Part shown: one piece after another, positions 25,701 to 34,416 of the stretch
How positions within the stretch are numbered: the first letter of the stretch is position 1
How the letters are laid out: each line of letters starts with the position of its first letter
Origin: Microbacterium sp. RU33B
Lineage (GTDB): Bacteria; Actinomycetota; Actinomycetes; Actinomycetales; Microbacteriaceae
Length of the DNA stretch: 64,000 nt
Direction: 5' to 3'
NCBI RefSeq assembly: GCF_900155915.1
Contig: NZ_FTPO01000001.1
Coordinates: 372,001 to 436,000 of the forward strand
The notes under the pieces: generated by a model
Databases searched by the model: none
Told to the model about the DNA's origin: nothing
What the model saw: only the letters and a program-made list of their open reading frames with translations
Translations under genes and position numbers: made by a program

Positions 25701-26531
25701 ATGGAACAGCGCTACGCCACGAACCCGACGCAGATCCCCGGCATGACCACGAAGGAGCTGCGCGAGAGCTATCTCGTTCCCCAGCTCTTCGTCCCCGGCG
25801 AGGTCACCGTCGTCTACACGCACCACGACCGCATCGTGCTGGGCGGCGCCGTGCCGGCCGGCACCGACCTCGTGCTGACGGGCTACCCCGAGATCCGCAG
25901 CGACTACTTCCTCGAGCACCGTGAGGTGGGCATCATCAACGTCGGCGACACGGGCACCGTGACCGCCGACGGCGAGGTCTACGAGCTCGTGAATGGCGCC
26001 TGCCTGTACCTCGGCCGCGGGATCCGCGACGTCGTGTTCCGCGACGCCGACAGCTCGGAGGGGGCGCAGTTCTACCTCTTCTCCGCTCCCGCCCACACCG
26101 CCTACCCGGCTGCCCTCGTGTCGCCCGGCGAGGGCACCGTGCGCGAGCTCGGCGACCAGGTCACCAGCAACCGCCGCACGCTCAACCAGTACATCCACGA
26201 GAACGGCGTCAAGAGCTGCCAGATCGTCATGGGCGTCACCGAGCTGCACCCGGGCTCGATGTGGAACACGATGCCGGCGCACACGCACGACCGGCGCACC
26301 GAGTGCTACCTCTACTTCGACGTGCCGGAGGACGCTCGCGTCATCCACCTGCTCGGCGAGCGCGAGGAGACGCGCCACCTCGTCGTGGCCGATCGCCAGG
26401 CGATCATCTCGCCGAGCTGGTCGCTGCACTCCGGTGTGGGCACGGCGGCGTACTCCTTCATCTGGGCGATGGCGGGCGAGAACCAGGCGTTCGACGACAT
26501 GGACCCCGCCCCCGTCACCGGCCTGAAGTGA
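25701..26531 (+). CDS. kduI: 5-keto-4-deoxyuronate isomerase
   Basis: Converts 5-keto-4-deoxyuronate, the opened product of GH88, into 2,5-diketo-3-deoxygluconate. At 276 residues it is the standard length of the cupin enzyme KduI. The zinc-binding motif HTHDRRTE gives His194, His196 and Glu201, and a further His lies near residue 243 (WSLHSGVG). The N-terminus with TTKELRESYLVPQLF and the TNRRTLNQYIH-like SNRRTLNQYIHE block are family hallmarks. AAGGAG 10 nt upstream sets the start. It is followed without a gap by kdgK (GTGA overlap). Confidence 0.96.
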   Translation: MEQRYATNPTQIPGMTTKELRESYLVPQLFVPGEVTVVYTHHDRIVLGGAVPAGTDLVLTGYPEIRSDYFLEHREVGIINVGDTGTVTADGEVYELVNGACLYLGRGIRDVVFRDADSSEGAQFYLFSAPAHTAYPAALVSPGEGTVRELGDQVTSNRRTLNQYIHENGVKSCQIVMGVTELHPGSMWNTMPAHTHDRRTECYLYFDVPEDARVIHLLGEREETRHLVVADRQAIISPSWSLHSGVGTAAYSFIWAMAGENQAFDDMDPAPVTGLK

Positions 26532-27436
26532 CGTCGCCTCCCGCAGCCGTCGCCCCGCTCCTCGCGATCGGCGAGACGATGGCGATGGTCGCCCCCACCA
26601 CGGCGACGCGTCTCGTCGACGCAGTCGAGTTTCGCGTGGACGCGGGGGGAGCCGAGTCGAACGTGGCGGCGCACGTCGCCGCGCACGGGCATCGGGCCGG
26701 CTGGTTCTCGCGGCTCGGCGACGACCCGCTCGGACACCGCGTCGCGCGGCTGCTGGCGGCCCGGGGCGTCGACGTCTCCGCCGTCGGGTTCGATCCGGGG
26801 CATCCGACCGGCGTCTACTTCAAGGACCCCGGTCATCCGGTGCGCTACTACCGCGCGGGCTCGGCCGCGGCCCATCTGTCGACCGCCGATGCGGAGGCCG
26901 TCGCGCTCGAGGGCGTACGCGTCGTCCATGTCTCGGGCATCACCGCGGCGATCTCGCCGTCGGCGGCGGCGTTCCTCGATCGCGTCATCGATCGTGCGCG
27001 CGCCGCCGGCCTCCTGGTGAGCTTCGACGTCAACCATCGCGCCGCGCTCTGGTCGACGACCGAGGCGGCGGCGCCGCTCGAGGCTCTCGCCCGGCGCGCC
27101 GACGTCGTGTTCGTCGGCCGCGACGAGGCCGAGGCGCTGTGGGAGACTGCAGATGCCGCGTCCGTCCGTGCCCGGTTTCCGGGCGTGGCGGAGCTCGTCG
27201 TCAAAGACGGCGACATCGGCGCGACGACCTTCACCGCCGCCGAGACGGTCTTCGAGCCCGCTCTGCGGGTCGAGGTCGTCGAAGCCGTGGGCGCCGGCGA
27301 CGCCTTCGCGGGCGGCTATCTCGCGAAGCTCCTCGACGGGGCGTCCCTGACCGAACGACTCCGCGCAGGCCACGCGCGCGCGGCACTGACACTGCAGACG
27401 ACGGGCGACTCCGTCGACGAGGAGGAGCACCGATGA
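26528..27436 (+). CDS. kdgK: 2-dehydro-3-deoxygluconate kinase (PfkB family)
   Basis: Phosphorylates KDG to KDPG with ATP in the cytoplasm. It is a 302-residue ribokinase-family (PfkB) protein. The substrate-binding part begins LLAIGETMAMVAP and includes GGAESNVAAHVA. The catalytic anion-hole motif VGAGDAFAGGY, with Asp near residue 258, is intact. The sequence would also fit other sugar-acid kinases, but its place between kduI and the KDPG aldolase gene, with overlaps on both sides, makes KDG the probable substrate. GTG is the start. Confidence 0.9.
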   Translation: MTSPPAAVAPLLAIGETMAMVAPTTATRLVDAVEFRVDAGGAESNVAAHVAAHGHRAGWFSRLGDDPLGHRVARLLAARGVDVSAVGFDPGHPTGVYFKDPGHPVRYYRAGSAAAHLSTADAEAVALEGVRVVHVSGITAAISPSAAAFLDRVIDRARAAGLLVSFDVNHRAALWSTTEAAAPLEALARRADVVFVGRDEAEALWETADAASVRARFPGVAELVVKDGDIGATTFTAAETVFEPALRVEVVEAVGAGDAFAGGYLAKLLDGASLTERLRAGHARAALTLQTTGDSVDEEEHR

Positions 27437-28053
27437 CCGACTTCACCGAGTGGTTCGACGCCGCCTTCGCGGGATCGCCGCTGATGGCGATCCTCCGCGG
27501 CATGGGCGTCGAGCGCTCCGTCGCGCTGGCGAGCACCGCGTGGGACCTGGGACTCGATCATGTCGAGGTGCCCCTGCAGACCGAGGAGGACGAGCGCGCG
27601 CTGCGCGAAGTCGTGCGTCTGGGCGCCGAGCGCGGCAAGGTCGTCGGTGCGGGCACGATCCTACGCGTCGAGCAGGTGGCGGCGGCTCAGGCCGCGGGGG
27701 CCGCGTACCTCGTGGCGCCCGGGCTCGACCCTGCCGTCGTGCGCGCGGCGCAGGAGGCGGGCATCCCGATCCTCCCGGGAGTGGCGACGCCCTCCGAGGT
27801 GCAGCTCGCCGTCTCGCTCGGCCTCACGTGGCTCAAGGCATTCCCCGCGTCGTGGCTCGGGTCGGGATGGTTCCGGCTCGTGCGCGGACCGTTCCCCGAG
27901 GTGCGCTTCGTCGCGACGGGAGGAATGGATGCCGCCAATGCGGCGGAGTTCCTCGACGCCGGCGTGCGCGTCGTCGCGGTGGGCTCCGCCCTCGAAGACG
28001 CCGCGCAGCTCGAGAAGCTCGCCGCGCTCCTCGCATCGCGGAGCGCCGTCTGA
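27433..28053 (+). CDS. eda: 2-keto-3-deoxy-6-phosphogluconate (KDPG) aldolase
   Basis: Splits KDPG into pyruvate and glyceraldehyde 3-phosphate, the last step of the uronate branch. It is a class I aldolase of 206 residues. The Schiff-base Lys135 sits in WLKAFPASWLGSGW, and the general-base region is LDHVEVPLQT. VGAGTILRVEQV, PGVATPSEV and FVATGGMDAANAAEFL are the usual phosphate- and substrate-binding blocks. KdgA- and DgoA-type enzymes cannot be fully separated by sequence, but the neighbours kduD, kduI and kdgK favour KDPG. ATG overlaps the kinase stop. Confidence 0.92.
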   Translation: MTDFTEWFDAAFAGSPLMAILRGMGVERSVALASTAWDLGLDHVEVPLQTEEDERALREVVRLGAERGKVVGAGTILRVEQVAAAQAAGAAYLVAPGLDPAVVRAAQEAGIPILPGVATPSEVQLAVSLGLTWLKAFPASWLGSGWFRLVRGPFPEVRFVATGGMDAANAAEFLDAGVRVVAVGSALEDAAQLEKLAALLASRSAV

Positions 28054-28055
28054 CG

Positions 28056-29780
28056 ATGCCGACGTTCGCGATCGGCGACACCGACTTCCGGCTCGACGGG
28101 CGGCCTCACCGCATCCTCTCCGGAGCGCTGCACTACTTCCGCATCCATCCGGACCAGTGGGCCGACCGCATCCGCAAAGCGCGACTGCTCGGCCTCAACA
28201 CGATCGAGACCTACGTGGCGTGGAACGCGCACGAGCCGGTGCGCGGAGAGTGGGATGTCGCGGGGGCGAACGACCTCGGCCGCTTCCTCGACCTCATCGC
28301 GGCCGAGGGCCTGCACGCCATCGTGCGTCCGGGGCCCTACATCTGCGCGGAATGGCACAACGGCGGACTGCCCGCGTGGCTCACGGCGATGCCCGGGATC
28401 GGTCTGCGCCGCTCGGAGCCGGCGTATCTCGCCGAGGTCGCGACGTATCTCGACCGCGTCTACGAGATCGTCGCGCCCCGGCAGATCGACCGCGGCGGCC
28501 CCGTCGTGCTCGTGCAGATCGAGAACGAGTACGGCGCCTACGGCGCCGACAAGGACTACCTCGCCGAGCTCGTGCGGGTGACCCGGTCGGCGGGCATCAT
28601 GGTTCCGCTCACGACGATCGACCAGCCCGAGCCGCAGATGCTGCGCGACGGCTCCCTGCCCGGCCTGCACCTGACGGGCTCGTTCGGGTCGCGCGCGGGG
28701 GAGCGCCTGGCCACCCTCCGCGCGCACCAGCCGACGGGTCCGCTGATGTGCGCGGAGTTCTGGGACGGCTGGTTCGACTGGTGGGGAGGCGTGCACCACA
28801 CGACGTCGGCCGCCGACTCCGCCGCCGAGCTCGATGCACTGCTGGCCGCCGGGGCATCCGTGAACCTCTACATGCTGCACGGCGGCACGAACTTCGGACT
28901 GACGAACGGCGCGAACGACAAAGGCCGATATCTCCCCATCACGACGTCGTACGACTACGACGCCCCGCTCGACGAGGCCGGCGACCCGACGGAGAAGTTC
29001 CACGCCTTCCGCGCCGTGATCGCGAAGTACGCACCGGTTCCCGACGAGCAGGTCGCGGATGCCGCGCCCGCGCCCGCGTTCGAGGTGGCGCTGACGTGCG
29101 ACGGCGAGTGGCTCCCGGCGCCGACGGGGGAGGCCTCTGCACTCCCTGCGACGTTCGACGCCCTCGCGCACACGAGCGCCCTCGTGCGGTACGACGCCGC
29201 CCTGGACTCGCGCGGCGGGCTGCTCGCGTTCGGCGACGTGCGCGACCGGGCGTGGGTCGAGGTCGACGGGAGCGCGATCGGCGTGCTCTCGCGCACGGGG
29301 AACGAGCGCTCGCTGCCCGTGCCGAGCGGTGAGCGGCTGACCGTCCTCGTGGAGGACCAGGGCCGCGTCAACTACGACGAGCGTCTCGGCGAGGCGAAGG
29401 GACTCATCGGCGGCGCGACGCTCGACGGCGTGCCGCTCGAGGGGTGGACGGCGACACCGATCGACGTCGCCGCGCTCGTCGACGCCGACACGCACGCCGA
29501 CGGGGCCTCGAGCCCGCGCGCGCGGTGGACGGGCTCGTTCGACCTCGACACGACATCCGATCTGTTCCTCGACACCGACGGCTGGGGCAAGGGCTACGCG
29601 TTCGTCAACGGGTTCCTCCTCGGCCGGTACTGGCGCAGCGGACCGCAGCAGACGCTGTACGTGCCGGCGCCCGTCACTCGGGCGGGGAGGAACGAGGTCG
29701 CCTTCGTCGAGCTCGAGCGGGGCACCGCGGCATCCGCTCGTTTCGTGCCCGGCCTGCGCCTCGGCCCGCGCGAAGAGTAG
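28056..29780 (+). CDS. Glycoside hydrolase family 35 beta-galactosidase
   Basis: A retaining exo-beta-galactosidase, 574 residues, without signal peptide and therefore cytoplasmic. The N-terminal TIM barrel begins with LSGALHYFRIHPDQWADRI. The acid/base Glu158 lies in QIENEYGAYG, the nucleophile Glu234 in CAEFWDGWFDWWGG, and MLHGGTNFG follows. Two beta-sandwich domains form the C-terminal third, ending in GWGKGYAFVNGFLLGRYW. This is the short bacterial GH35 form. It is the final gene of the uronate operon, 2 bp after the aldolase gene. Its presence suggests the imported oligosaccharide contains beta-linked galactose next to uronic acid. Confidence 0.93.
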   Translation: MPTFAIGDTDFRLDGRPHRILSGALHYFRIHPDQWADRIRKARLLGLNTIETYVAWNAHEPVRGEWDVAGANDLGRFLDLIAAEGLHAIVRPGPYICAEWHNGGLPAWLTAMPGIGLRRSEPAYLAEVATYLDRVYEIVAPRQIDRGGPVVLVQIENEYGAYGADKDYLAELVRVTRSAGIMVPLTTIDQPEPQMLRDGSLPGLHLTGSFGSRAGERLATLRAHQPTGPLMCAEFWDGWFDWWGGVHHTTSAADSAAELDALLAAGASVNLYMLHGGTNFGLTNGANDKGRYLPITTSYDYDAPLDEAGDPTEKFHAFRAVIAKYAPVPDEQVADAAPAPAFEVALTCDGEWLPAPTGEASALPATFDALAHTSALVRYDAALDSRGGLLAFGDVRDRAWVEVDGSAIGVLSRTGNERSLPVPSGERLTVLVEDQGRVNYDERLGEAKGLIGGATLDGVPLEGWTATPIDVAALVDADTHADGASSPRARWTGSFDLDTTSDLFLDTDGWGKGYAFVNGFLLGRYWRSGPQQTLYVPAPVTRAGRNEVAFVELERGTAASARFVPGLRLGPREE

Positions 29781-29802
29781 CCCGCCAGCGGCCGCCCTGC
29801 CG

Positions 29803-29890
29803 TGCGCGCAACTCCTCAGGAACCGGGCGGTGTCGGCGCGTCGACCCCACGCCACGCCGAGGCGGCGCCGTCTGTGAGGAGTTGCGCGCA
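29803..29890. repeat. Inverted repeat with 16-bp perfect arms between convergent genes
   Basis: TGCGCGCAACTCCTCA (29803-29818) and TGAGGAGTTGCGCGCA (29875-29890) are exact reverse complements separated by 56 GC-rich bases. The element fills the space between the convergent beta-galactosidase and PucR genes. Its long loop is unlike a simple terminator. It may be a mobile palindromic intergenic element that also stops transcription. Confidence 0.65.
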
Positions 29891-29908
29891 GCCGGAACCG
29901 CGCCGCGG

Positions 29909-31453
29909 TCACCCCGACGCGACGAGGGCGGCCCAGAGCTCCGCGCGCGCGGCGAACGACGACAGGTCCGACCCCAGGAGCCTCTCTGCCTGCCCGATGC
30001 GCGCCCGCACGGTGTGCCGGTGCACGCCGAGGGCGGTCGCCGCCGCGTCGATGCGCGCGTCGTGCTCGAGCCACGTCCGCACGGTCTCGATGAGCGCGCT
30101 GCCGCTGCGGTCGTCGGCGTCGCGCAGCGGCGCGAGGCGCGCGGAGGCGAGGGCGCGGCCCGCCTCCGTGTCGAGGGCGGAGAGGACGCCGGATGCCGCG
30201 ACATCGCCGAAGCGGGCGACCTGCCCCGCCGTCGCGCGTGCGAGTGCCGTGGACGCCTGCGCGTGCGCGGCGGCGAACGCGGCGTACGCGGCCGGCTCCG
30301 ACGCCCCGATGCGTGCGTCGAACCGCGCCGCGAACGCGTCCACGACATCGGTGTCACCCGCCCCGGTGACCAGGACCAGTCCGTCGTCGTCGCGTCCGAA
30401 GAACAGGCCCCCGCGCGATTCGGTGGCGCGCAGCTCCAGCCACTCCGCTCCGGCATCCGATCGTGCGACGTGGGCATCGGTGACCGCCACCACGATCGGC
30501 GCGGCGGGGAGCCCGCCCCAGAGATCGCGGGCGATGCGGCGGGCGAGGGCGGGGTCGCCGGCGGCCAGCGAGTGCACGAGGCCCGTGCGCAGCAGCGTGC
30601 GCGCCCGGCTCAGACCCTCGTTCTGCTCGAGCGCGAGGCCGGCCATCGCGATGACGGCCGTCAGCACGCCGCGTCCCTCCTGGTCGAGCTCGCCGGCGGC
30701 GATCGCGATCACTCCGCGCAGTCGCCCGCCGCGCCCCAGGGTCTGCAGGGTGAAGGCGGTGCCGCCGACCTGCAGCGACGAGCCCGCACGCGCGCCGCGG
30801 CGCAGGACCGCGCCGACGTCGGCGGTGAGCGATTCGAGCACGGCCGGGTCGAGCGCGCCGGCCGGATGCTCCCGCGAAAGGGCTCCGGATGCCTCGAACA
30901 GCCCGACCCATGTGTCGAACTGGCGTGCCAGTTCGGCGAGCGTCGCGCCCAGACCGTCGGGTCGGAGGGCGGCGAGGGAGATCGCGCGCTGCGCGGCGAG
31001 CGCCCAGGAGCGGCGGGCATACCCCTGCCCCGCGATCGCTTCGGCGTTCGCGCGCGCGACGGCGATGAAGGGGGTCTTGTACGGGACGACGAACAGCGGC
31101 ATGCGCTCCGCGCGGCAGGCGTCGACGAGCGCGGGCGGGATGCCGTCACGCAGCACCTCGGTGCCGAAGCCGAGCGCGACGACGCCCCGGCCCGCCAGAC
31201 GGCGCACGTATTCGAGGCACGTCCGCGGGTCGTCGCCCTCTTCGAGGAACTGCCGCCCCGTCGTGAGCAGGGCGAGACCCTCGGACAGGAACGGCGTCGG
31301 ATCGGCGAGATCGCTCGTGTGGATCCATCGGATCTGCTGATCCAGGGCGCCGGGCTCGAGCTCGTCCTCGGTCCCCTCGAGGCGCAGCAGGAGCTCGCGT
31401 CTGTTCAGCAGGGAGCGCAGCGTCGGCGCTTCGTTCGCGGCATCCATCATCAT
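29909..31453 (-). CDS. PucR-family transcriptional regulator
   Basis: A 514-residue regulator of the PucR family. The N-terminal about 120 residues are the PucR ligand-sensing domain (LRSLLNRRELLLRL; DLADPTPFLSEGLALLTTG). A GGDEF-like region occupies roughly residues 300-410. The C-terminal PucR helix-turn-helix is ALGVHRHTVRARIGQAERLLG. Three consecutive ATG codons form the start, and I chose the first. It is divergent from gabT and is probably the regulator of the putrescine/GABA genes, as in other actinobacteria where PucR proteins respond to polyamine, GABA or purine catabolites. Whether it activates or represses is not visible. Confidence 0.85.
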   Translation of the reverse strand: MMMDAANEAPTLRSLLNRRELLLRLEGTEDELEPGALDQQIRWIHTSDLADPTPFLSEGLALLTTGRQFLEEGDDPRTCLEYVRRLAGRGVVALGFGTEVLRDGIPPALVDACRAERMPLFVVPYKTPFIAVARANAEAIAGQGYARRSWALAAQRAISLAALRPDGLGATLAELARQFDTWVGLFEASGALSREHPAGALDPAVLESLTADVGAVLRRGARAGSSLQVGGTAFTLQTLGRGGRLRGVIAIAAGELDQEGRGVLTAVIAMAGLALEQNEGLSRARTLLRTGLVHSLAAGDPALARRIARDLWGGLPAAPIVVAVTDAHVARSDAGAEWLELRATESRGGLFFGRDDDGLVLVTGAGDTDVVDAFAARFDARIGASEPAAYAAFAAAHAQASTALARATAGQVARFGDVAASGVLSALDTEAGRALASARLAPLRDADDRSGSALIETVRTWLEHDARIDAAATALGVHRHTVRARIGQAERLLGSDLSSFAARAELWAALVASG

Positions 31454-31550
31454 CCGTTCCGACGGCTTGTACGCGACGTACACGGTCGCTTTCAGAATGT
31501 ACATCGAGGCAGGTGTCTGTGGGCCATCCGTTCGCCGTAAGGTCGCCCAC
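31454..31550. promoter_or_regulatory. PucR / gabT divergent control region with TGTAC palindromes
   Basis: TGTACG-CGA-CGTACA (31468-31482) is a perfect inverted repeat with 6-bp arms, and a second palindrome TGTACA lies at 31498-31503, about 25 bp away. They are candidate operators for the PucR regulator. For gabT a -10-like TAAGGT (31538-31543) lies 7 nt before the ATG, suggesting a leaderless mRNA, though AAGG there could also serve as a weak ribosome binding site. Confidence 0.55.
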
Positions 31551-32906
31551 ATGAGCTCGACCGACACTCTCACGACTCCCGTCGGCGGTCCCTCCCTCCC
31601 GCAGGAGCGCCGCCTCGTCACCAGCATCCCCGGACCCCGCTCGCAGGCTCTGCTGGCCCGCAAGGCCGCAGCCGTCTCCGCCGGCGTCGGCCACACCGTG
31701 CCGATCGAGGCCGTCGCAGCGGGTGGCGGCGTCGTCGTGGACGCCGACGGCAACTCGCTGATCGACCTGGGCGCCGGAATCGCCGTCACGACGGTCGGCA
31801 ACGCGCACCCCAAGGTCGTCGAGGCCGTCCAGGCCCAGGTCGCGCAGTTCGTCCACACGTGCTTCACGATCTCGCCGTACGAGGGATACGTCGCCGTCGC
31901 CGAGGCGCTCAACCGTGTGACTCCCGGCGACCACGCCAAGAAGAGCGCGCTGTTCAACTCGGGGGCGGAGGCGGTCGAGAACGCGGTGAAGATCGCTCGC
32001 AAGTTCACCGGCCGCCAGGCGGTCGTCGCATTCGACCACGGCTACCACGGCCGCACGAACCTCACGATGGGCCTGACGGCGAAGACCATGCCGTACAAGA
32101 GCGGGTTCGGACCCTTCGCGCCCGAGATCTACCGCATGCCGCTGTCGTACCCCTACCGCGACGGGCTGACGGGGGCCGAGGCCGCTGCGCGGGCCATCTC
32201 CATGATCGAGAAGCAGATCGGCGCCGACAGCCTCGCCGCGATCATCATCGAGCCGATCCAGGGCGAGGGCGGATTCATCGTCCCGGCCGAGGGCTTCCTC
32301 GGCGCCCTCGTCGACTGGAGCCGCGCGAACGGCGTCGTCTTCATCGCCGACGAGATCCAGACCGGCTTCGCGCGCACCGGAGCGATGTTCGCCAGCGACG
32401 TGTTCGGCATCGTGCCCGACGTCATCACGACGGCGAAAGGCATCGCCGGGGGCATGCCGCTCGCGGCGGTCACCGGGCGGGCCGAGATCATGGACGCCTC
32501 GCACGTCGGCGGCCTCGGCGGCACGTACGGCGGCAACCCCGTCGCGTGCGCTGCGGCACTGGCGACCATCGAGGTGTTCGAGGAGGAGGACCTCGCCCAG
32601 CGCGCGGTCGCCGTCGGCGACATCCTCGTCCGCCGCCTCACCGAGATGCAGCAGGCCGACCCGCGGATCGGCGATGTCCGCGGCCGGGGCGCGATGGTGG
32701 CCGCCGAGTTCGTCGACCCCGCCACGGGGGCTCCGGATGCCGCGCTCACAAGCGCCGTCGCCAAGGCGTGCATCGCCGAGGGCGTCATCGTGCTCACGTG
32801 CGGCACGTACGGCAACGTCATCCGCTTCCTTCCGCCCCTGTCGATCCCCGACGAGCTGCTCGAAGAAGGACTCGACGTCGTCGCGGCCTCCCTCGCCGCG
32901 CACTGA
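31551..32906 (+). CDS. gabT: 4-aminobutyrate (GABA) aminotransferase
   Basis: Transfers the amino group of GABA to 2-oxoglutarate, giving succinate semialdehyde. It is a class III PLP aminotransferase of 451 residues. The PLP Lys296 is in TTAKGIAGGMPLAAVTG. The ring-stacking block FNSGAEAVENAVKIAR and the cofactor Asp of FIADEIQTGFARTG are present. The N-terminus GGPSLPQERRLVTSIPGPRS is typical of actinobacterial GabT. The gene leads the putrescine/GABA operon, and its product is the substrate of the aldehyde dehydrogenase encoded at 36.9 kb. Broad omega-aminotransferase activity is possible. Confidence 0.93.
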   Translation: MSSTDTLTTPVGGPSLPQERRLVTSIPGPRSQALLARKAAAVSAGVGHTVPIEAVAAGGGVVVDADGNSLIDLGAGIAVTTVGNAHPKVVEAVQAQVAQFVHTCFTISPYEGYVAVAEALNRVTPGDHAKKSALFNSGAEAVENAVKIARKFTGRQAVVAFDHGYHGRTNLTMGLTAKTMPYKSGFGPFAPEIYRMPLSYPYRDGLTGAEAAARAISMIEKQIGADSLAAIIIEPIQGEGGFIVPAEGFLGALVDWSRANGVVFIADEIQTGFARTGAMFASDVFGIVPDVITTAKGIAGGMPLAAVTGRAEIMDASHVGGLGGTYGGNPVACAAALATIEVFEEEDLAQRAVAVGDILVRRLTEMQQADPRIGDVRGRGAMVAAEFVDPATGAPDAALTSAVAKACIAEGVIVLTCGTYGNVIRFLPPLSIPDELLEEGLDVVAASLAAH

Positions 32907-32914
32907 TCCCCGAC

Positions 32915-32952
32915 TTCGGCGGGTCCGGCCCGGGGGGACCGGGCCCGCCGAA
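32915..32952. terminator. Hairpin after gabT
   Basis: TTCGGCGGG (32915-32923) pairs with CCCGCCGAA (32944-32952), extended by CCGG pairing inside. It lies 8 bp after the gabT stop and before the flavoprotein gene, so it may terminate or attenuate within the island. Confidence 0.6.
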
Positions 32953-33057
32953 CCCGAAACATCCGCCCTCCCGCGACACCCGAACCAGACCCCGCATCAC
33001 CCGAACCTCACCACCGGTCCCCGAGCCCGTCAGGGGCACCCGAAGCAAGGAGTCCGA

Positions 33058-34416
33058 ATGTCAGAGCTGACCCGAGACGTCGTGATCATCGGCGCAGGCG
33101 CCGCCGGTCTCACGGCCGCCAACGAGCTGAAGAAGGCGGGGCTCTCCGTCGCCGTCCTCGAGGCCCGCGATCGTGCGGGCGGGCGACTGTGGACCGACAC
33201 GATCGACGGAGCGATGCTCGAGATCGGCGGTCAGTGGGTGTCGCCCGACCAGGAGGCGCTGATCGAGACGATCGCCGACCTGGGGCTGGAGACCTACAGC
33301 CGGTACCGCGAGGGCGACAGCGTGTACGTCGGTCCCGACGGCGTCACCAAGAGGTTCACCGGCGACGTCTTCCCGGTGTCGCCCGAGACCGAGAAGGTCA
33401 TCGCCGAGATCACGGAGCGTCTGGACGCGATGGTCGCCGAGATCGACCCCGACCGCCCGTGGGCGCACGAGAAGGCCGCGGAATGGGACAGCATCTCGTG
33501 GGACGCATGGCTCCGCTCCCAGACCGATGACGACGAAGCCGTCCGCAATCTCGCGTTCGCGACCGGCTCGGCGATGCTGACCAAGCCGACGCATTCGTTC
33601 TCGCTCCTGCAGTCGCTGCTGATGGCGGCCTCGGCGGGGTCGTACTCGCACCTCGTGGACGCCGACTTCATCCTCGACAAGCGGGTCGTCGGCGGGCTCC
33701 AGCAGGTTCCCCTGCACCTCGCGGAGCGCCTCGGAGACGACGTGCTGCTCGGGCAGCCGGTGCGCACCCTCGAGTGGGGCGACTCCGGCGTCACGGCGGT
33801 CGCCGACGGCGTCACGGTCCGGGCGCGGTTCGCGATCCTCGCGCTGGCCCCCGTCCTGTACAACCGGATCTCGTTCGTGCCGCCCCTCCCGCGCCGTCAG
33901 CACCAGATGCACCAGCACATCTCGATGGGCTTCGTCATCAAGGTGCACGCGGTGTACGACCGTCCGTTCTGGCGCGAGCAGGGTCTCTCCGGCACCGCCT
34001 TCAGCCCGTACGAGCTCTCCCACGAGGCCTACGACAACACCAACCACGGCGACGAGCGCGGAACCCTCGTGGGATTCGTGTCCGACCAGCACGCCGACGA
34101 CGTCTTCCGCCTCTCGGCCGAGGAGCGCAAGGAGCGCATCCTCGAGTCGCTCTCGCACTACTACGGACCCGAGGCGAAGAACCCGATCGTCTACTACGAG
34201 AGCGACTGGGGCTCGGAGGAGTGGACCCGCGGCGCCTACGCCGCGAGCTTCGACCTGGGCGGCCTCTCGCGCTACGGCGAGTTCCTCCGCGAGCCGATCG
34301 GCCCCATCCACCTCGCCTGCAGCGATCTGGCCGGCGCCGGCTACCAGCACGTCGACGGTGCGATCCGCATGGGACGCCTCGCGGCGCAGAACATCCTCGA
34401 GGAGGCCCGCGCATGA
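33058..34416 (+). CDS. puo: Flavin monoamine oxidase, putrescine oxidase-like
   Basis: An FAD-dependent amine oxidase of 452 residues. The dinucleotide-binding motif VVIIGAGAAGLTAANELKKAG-type begins at residue 8, followed by EARDRAGGRL and IGGQWVSPDQ. The C-terminal FAD block reads GYQHVDGAIRMGRLAAQNIL. Length and sequence resemble the actinobacterial putrescine oxidases of Kocuria and Rhodococcus. These oxidise putrescine to 4-aminobutanal with release of ammonia and hydrogen peroxide. The neighbours gabT, an APC permease and a semialdehyde-type dehydrogenase support a polyamine substrate. AAGGAG precedes the ATG, and the next gene overlaps by ATGA. Another monoamine cannot be excluded. Confidence 0.85.
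   Translation: MSELTRDVVIIGAGAAGLTAANELKKAGLSVAVLEARDRAGGRLWTDTIDGAMLEIGGQWVSPDQEALIETIADLGLETYSRYREGDSVYVGPDGVTKRFTGDVFPVSPETEKVIAEITERLDAMVAEIDPDRPWAHEKAAEWDSISWDAWLRSQTDDDEAVRNLAFATGSAMLTKPTHSFSLLQSLLMAASAGSYSHLVDADFILDKRVVGGLQQVPLHLAERLGDDVLLGQPVRTLEWGDSGVTAVADGVTVRARFAILALAPVLYNRISFVPPLPRRQHQMHQHISMGFVIKVHAVYDRPFWREQGLSGTAFSPYELSHEAYDNTNHGDERGTLVGFVSDQHADDVFRLSAEERKERILESLSHYYGPEAKNPIVYYESDWGSEEWTRGAYAASFDLGGLSRYGEFLREPIGPIHLACSDLAGAGYQHVDGAIRMGRLAAQNILEEARA

Noticed and set aside
31454..31505. Start of the PucR gene at an upstream in-frame ATG (near 31503)
   Set aside because: The extra residues have no similarity and would run through the TGTAC palindromes and the divergent promoter.
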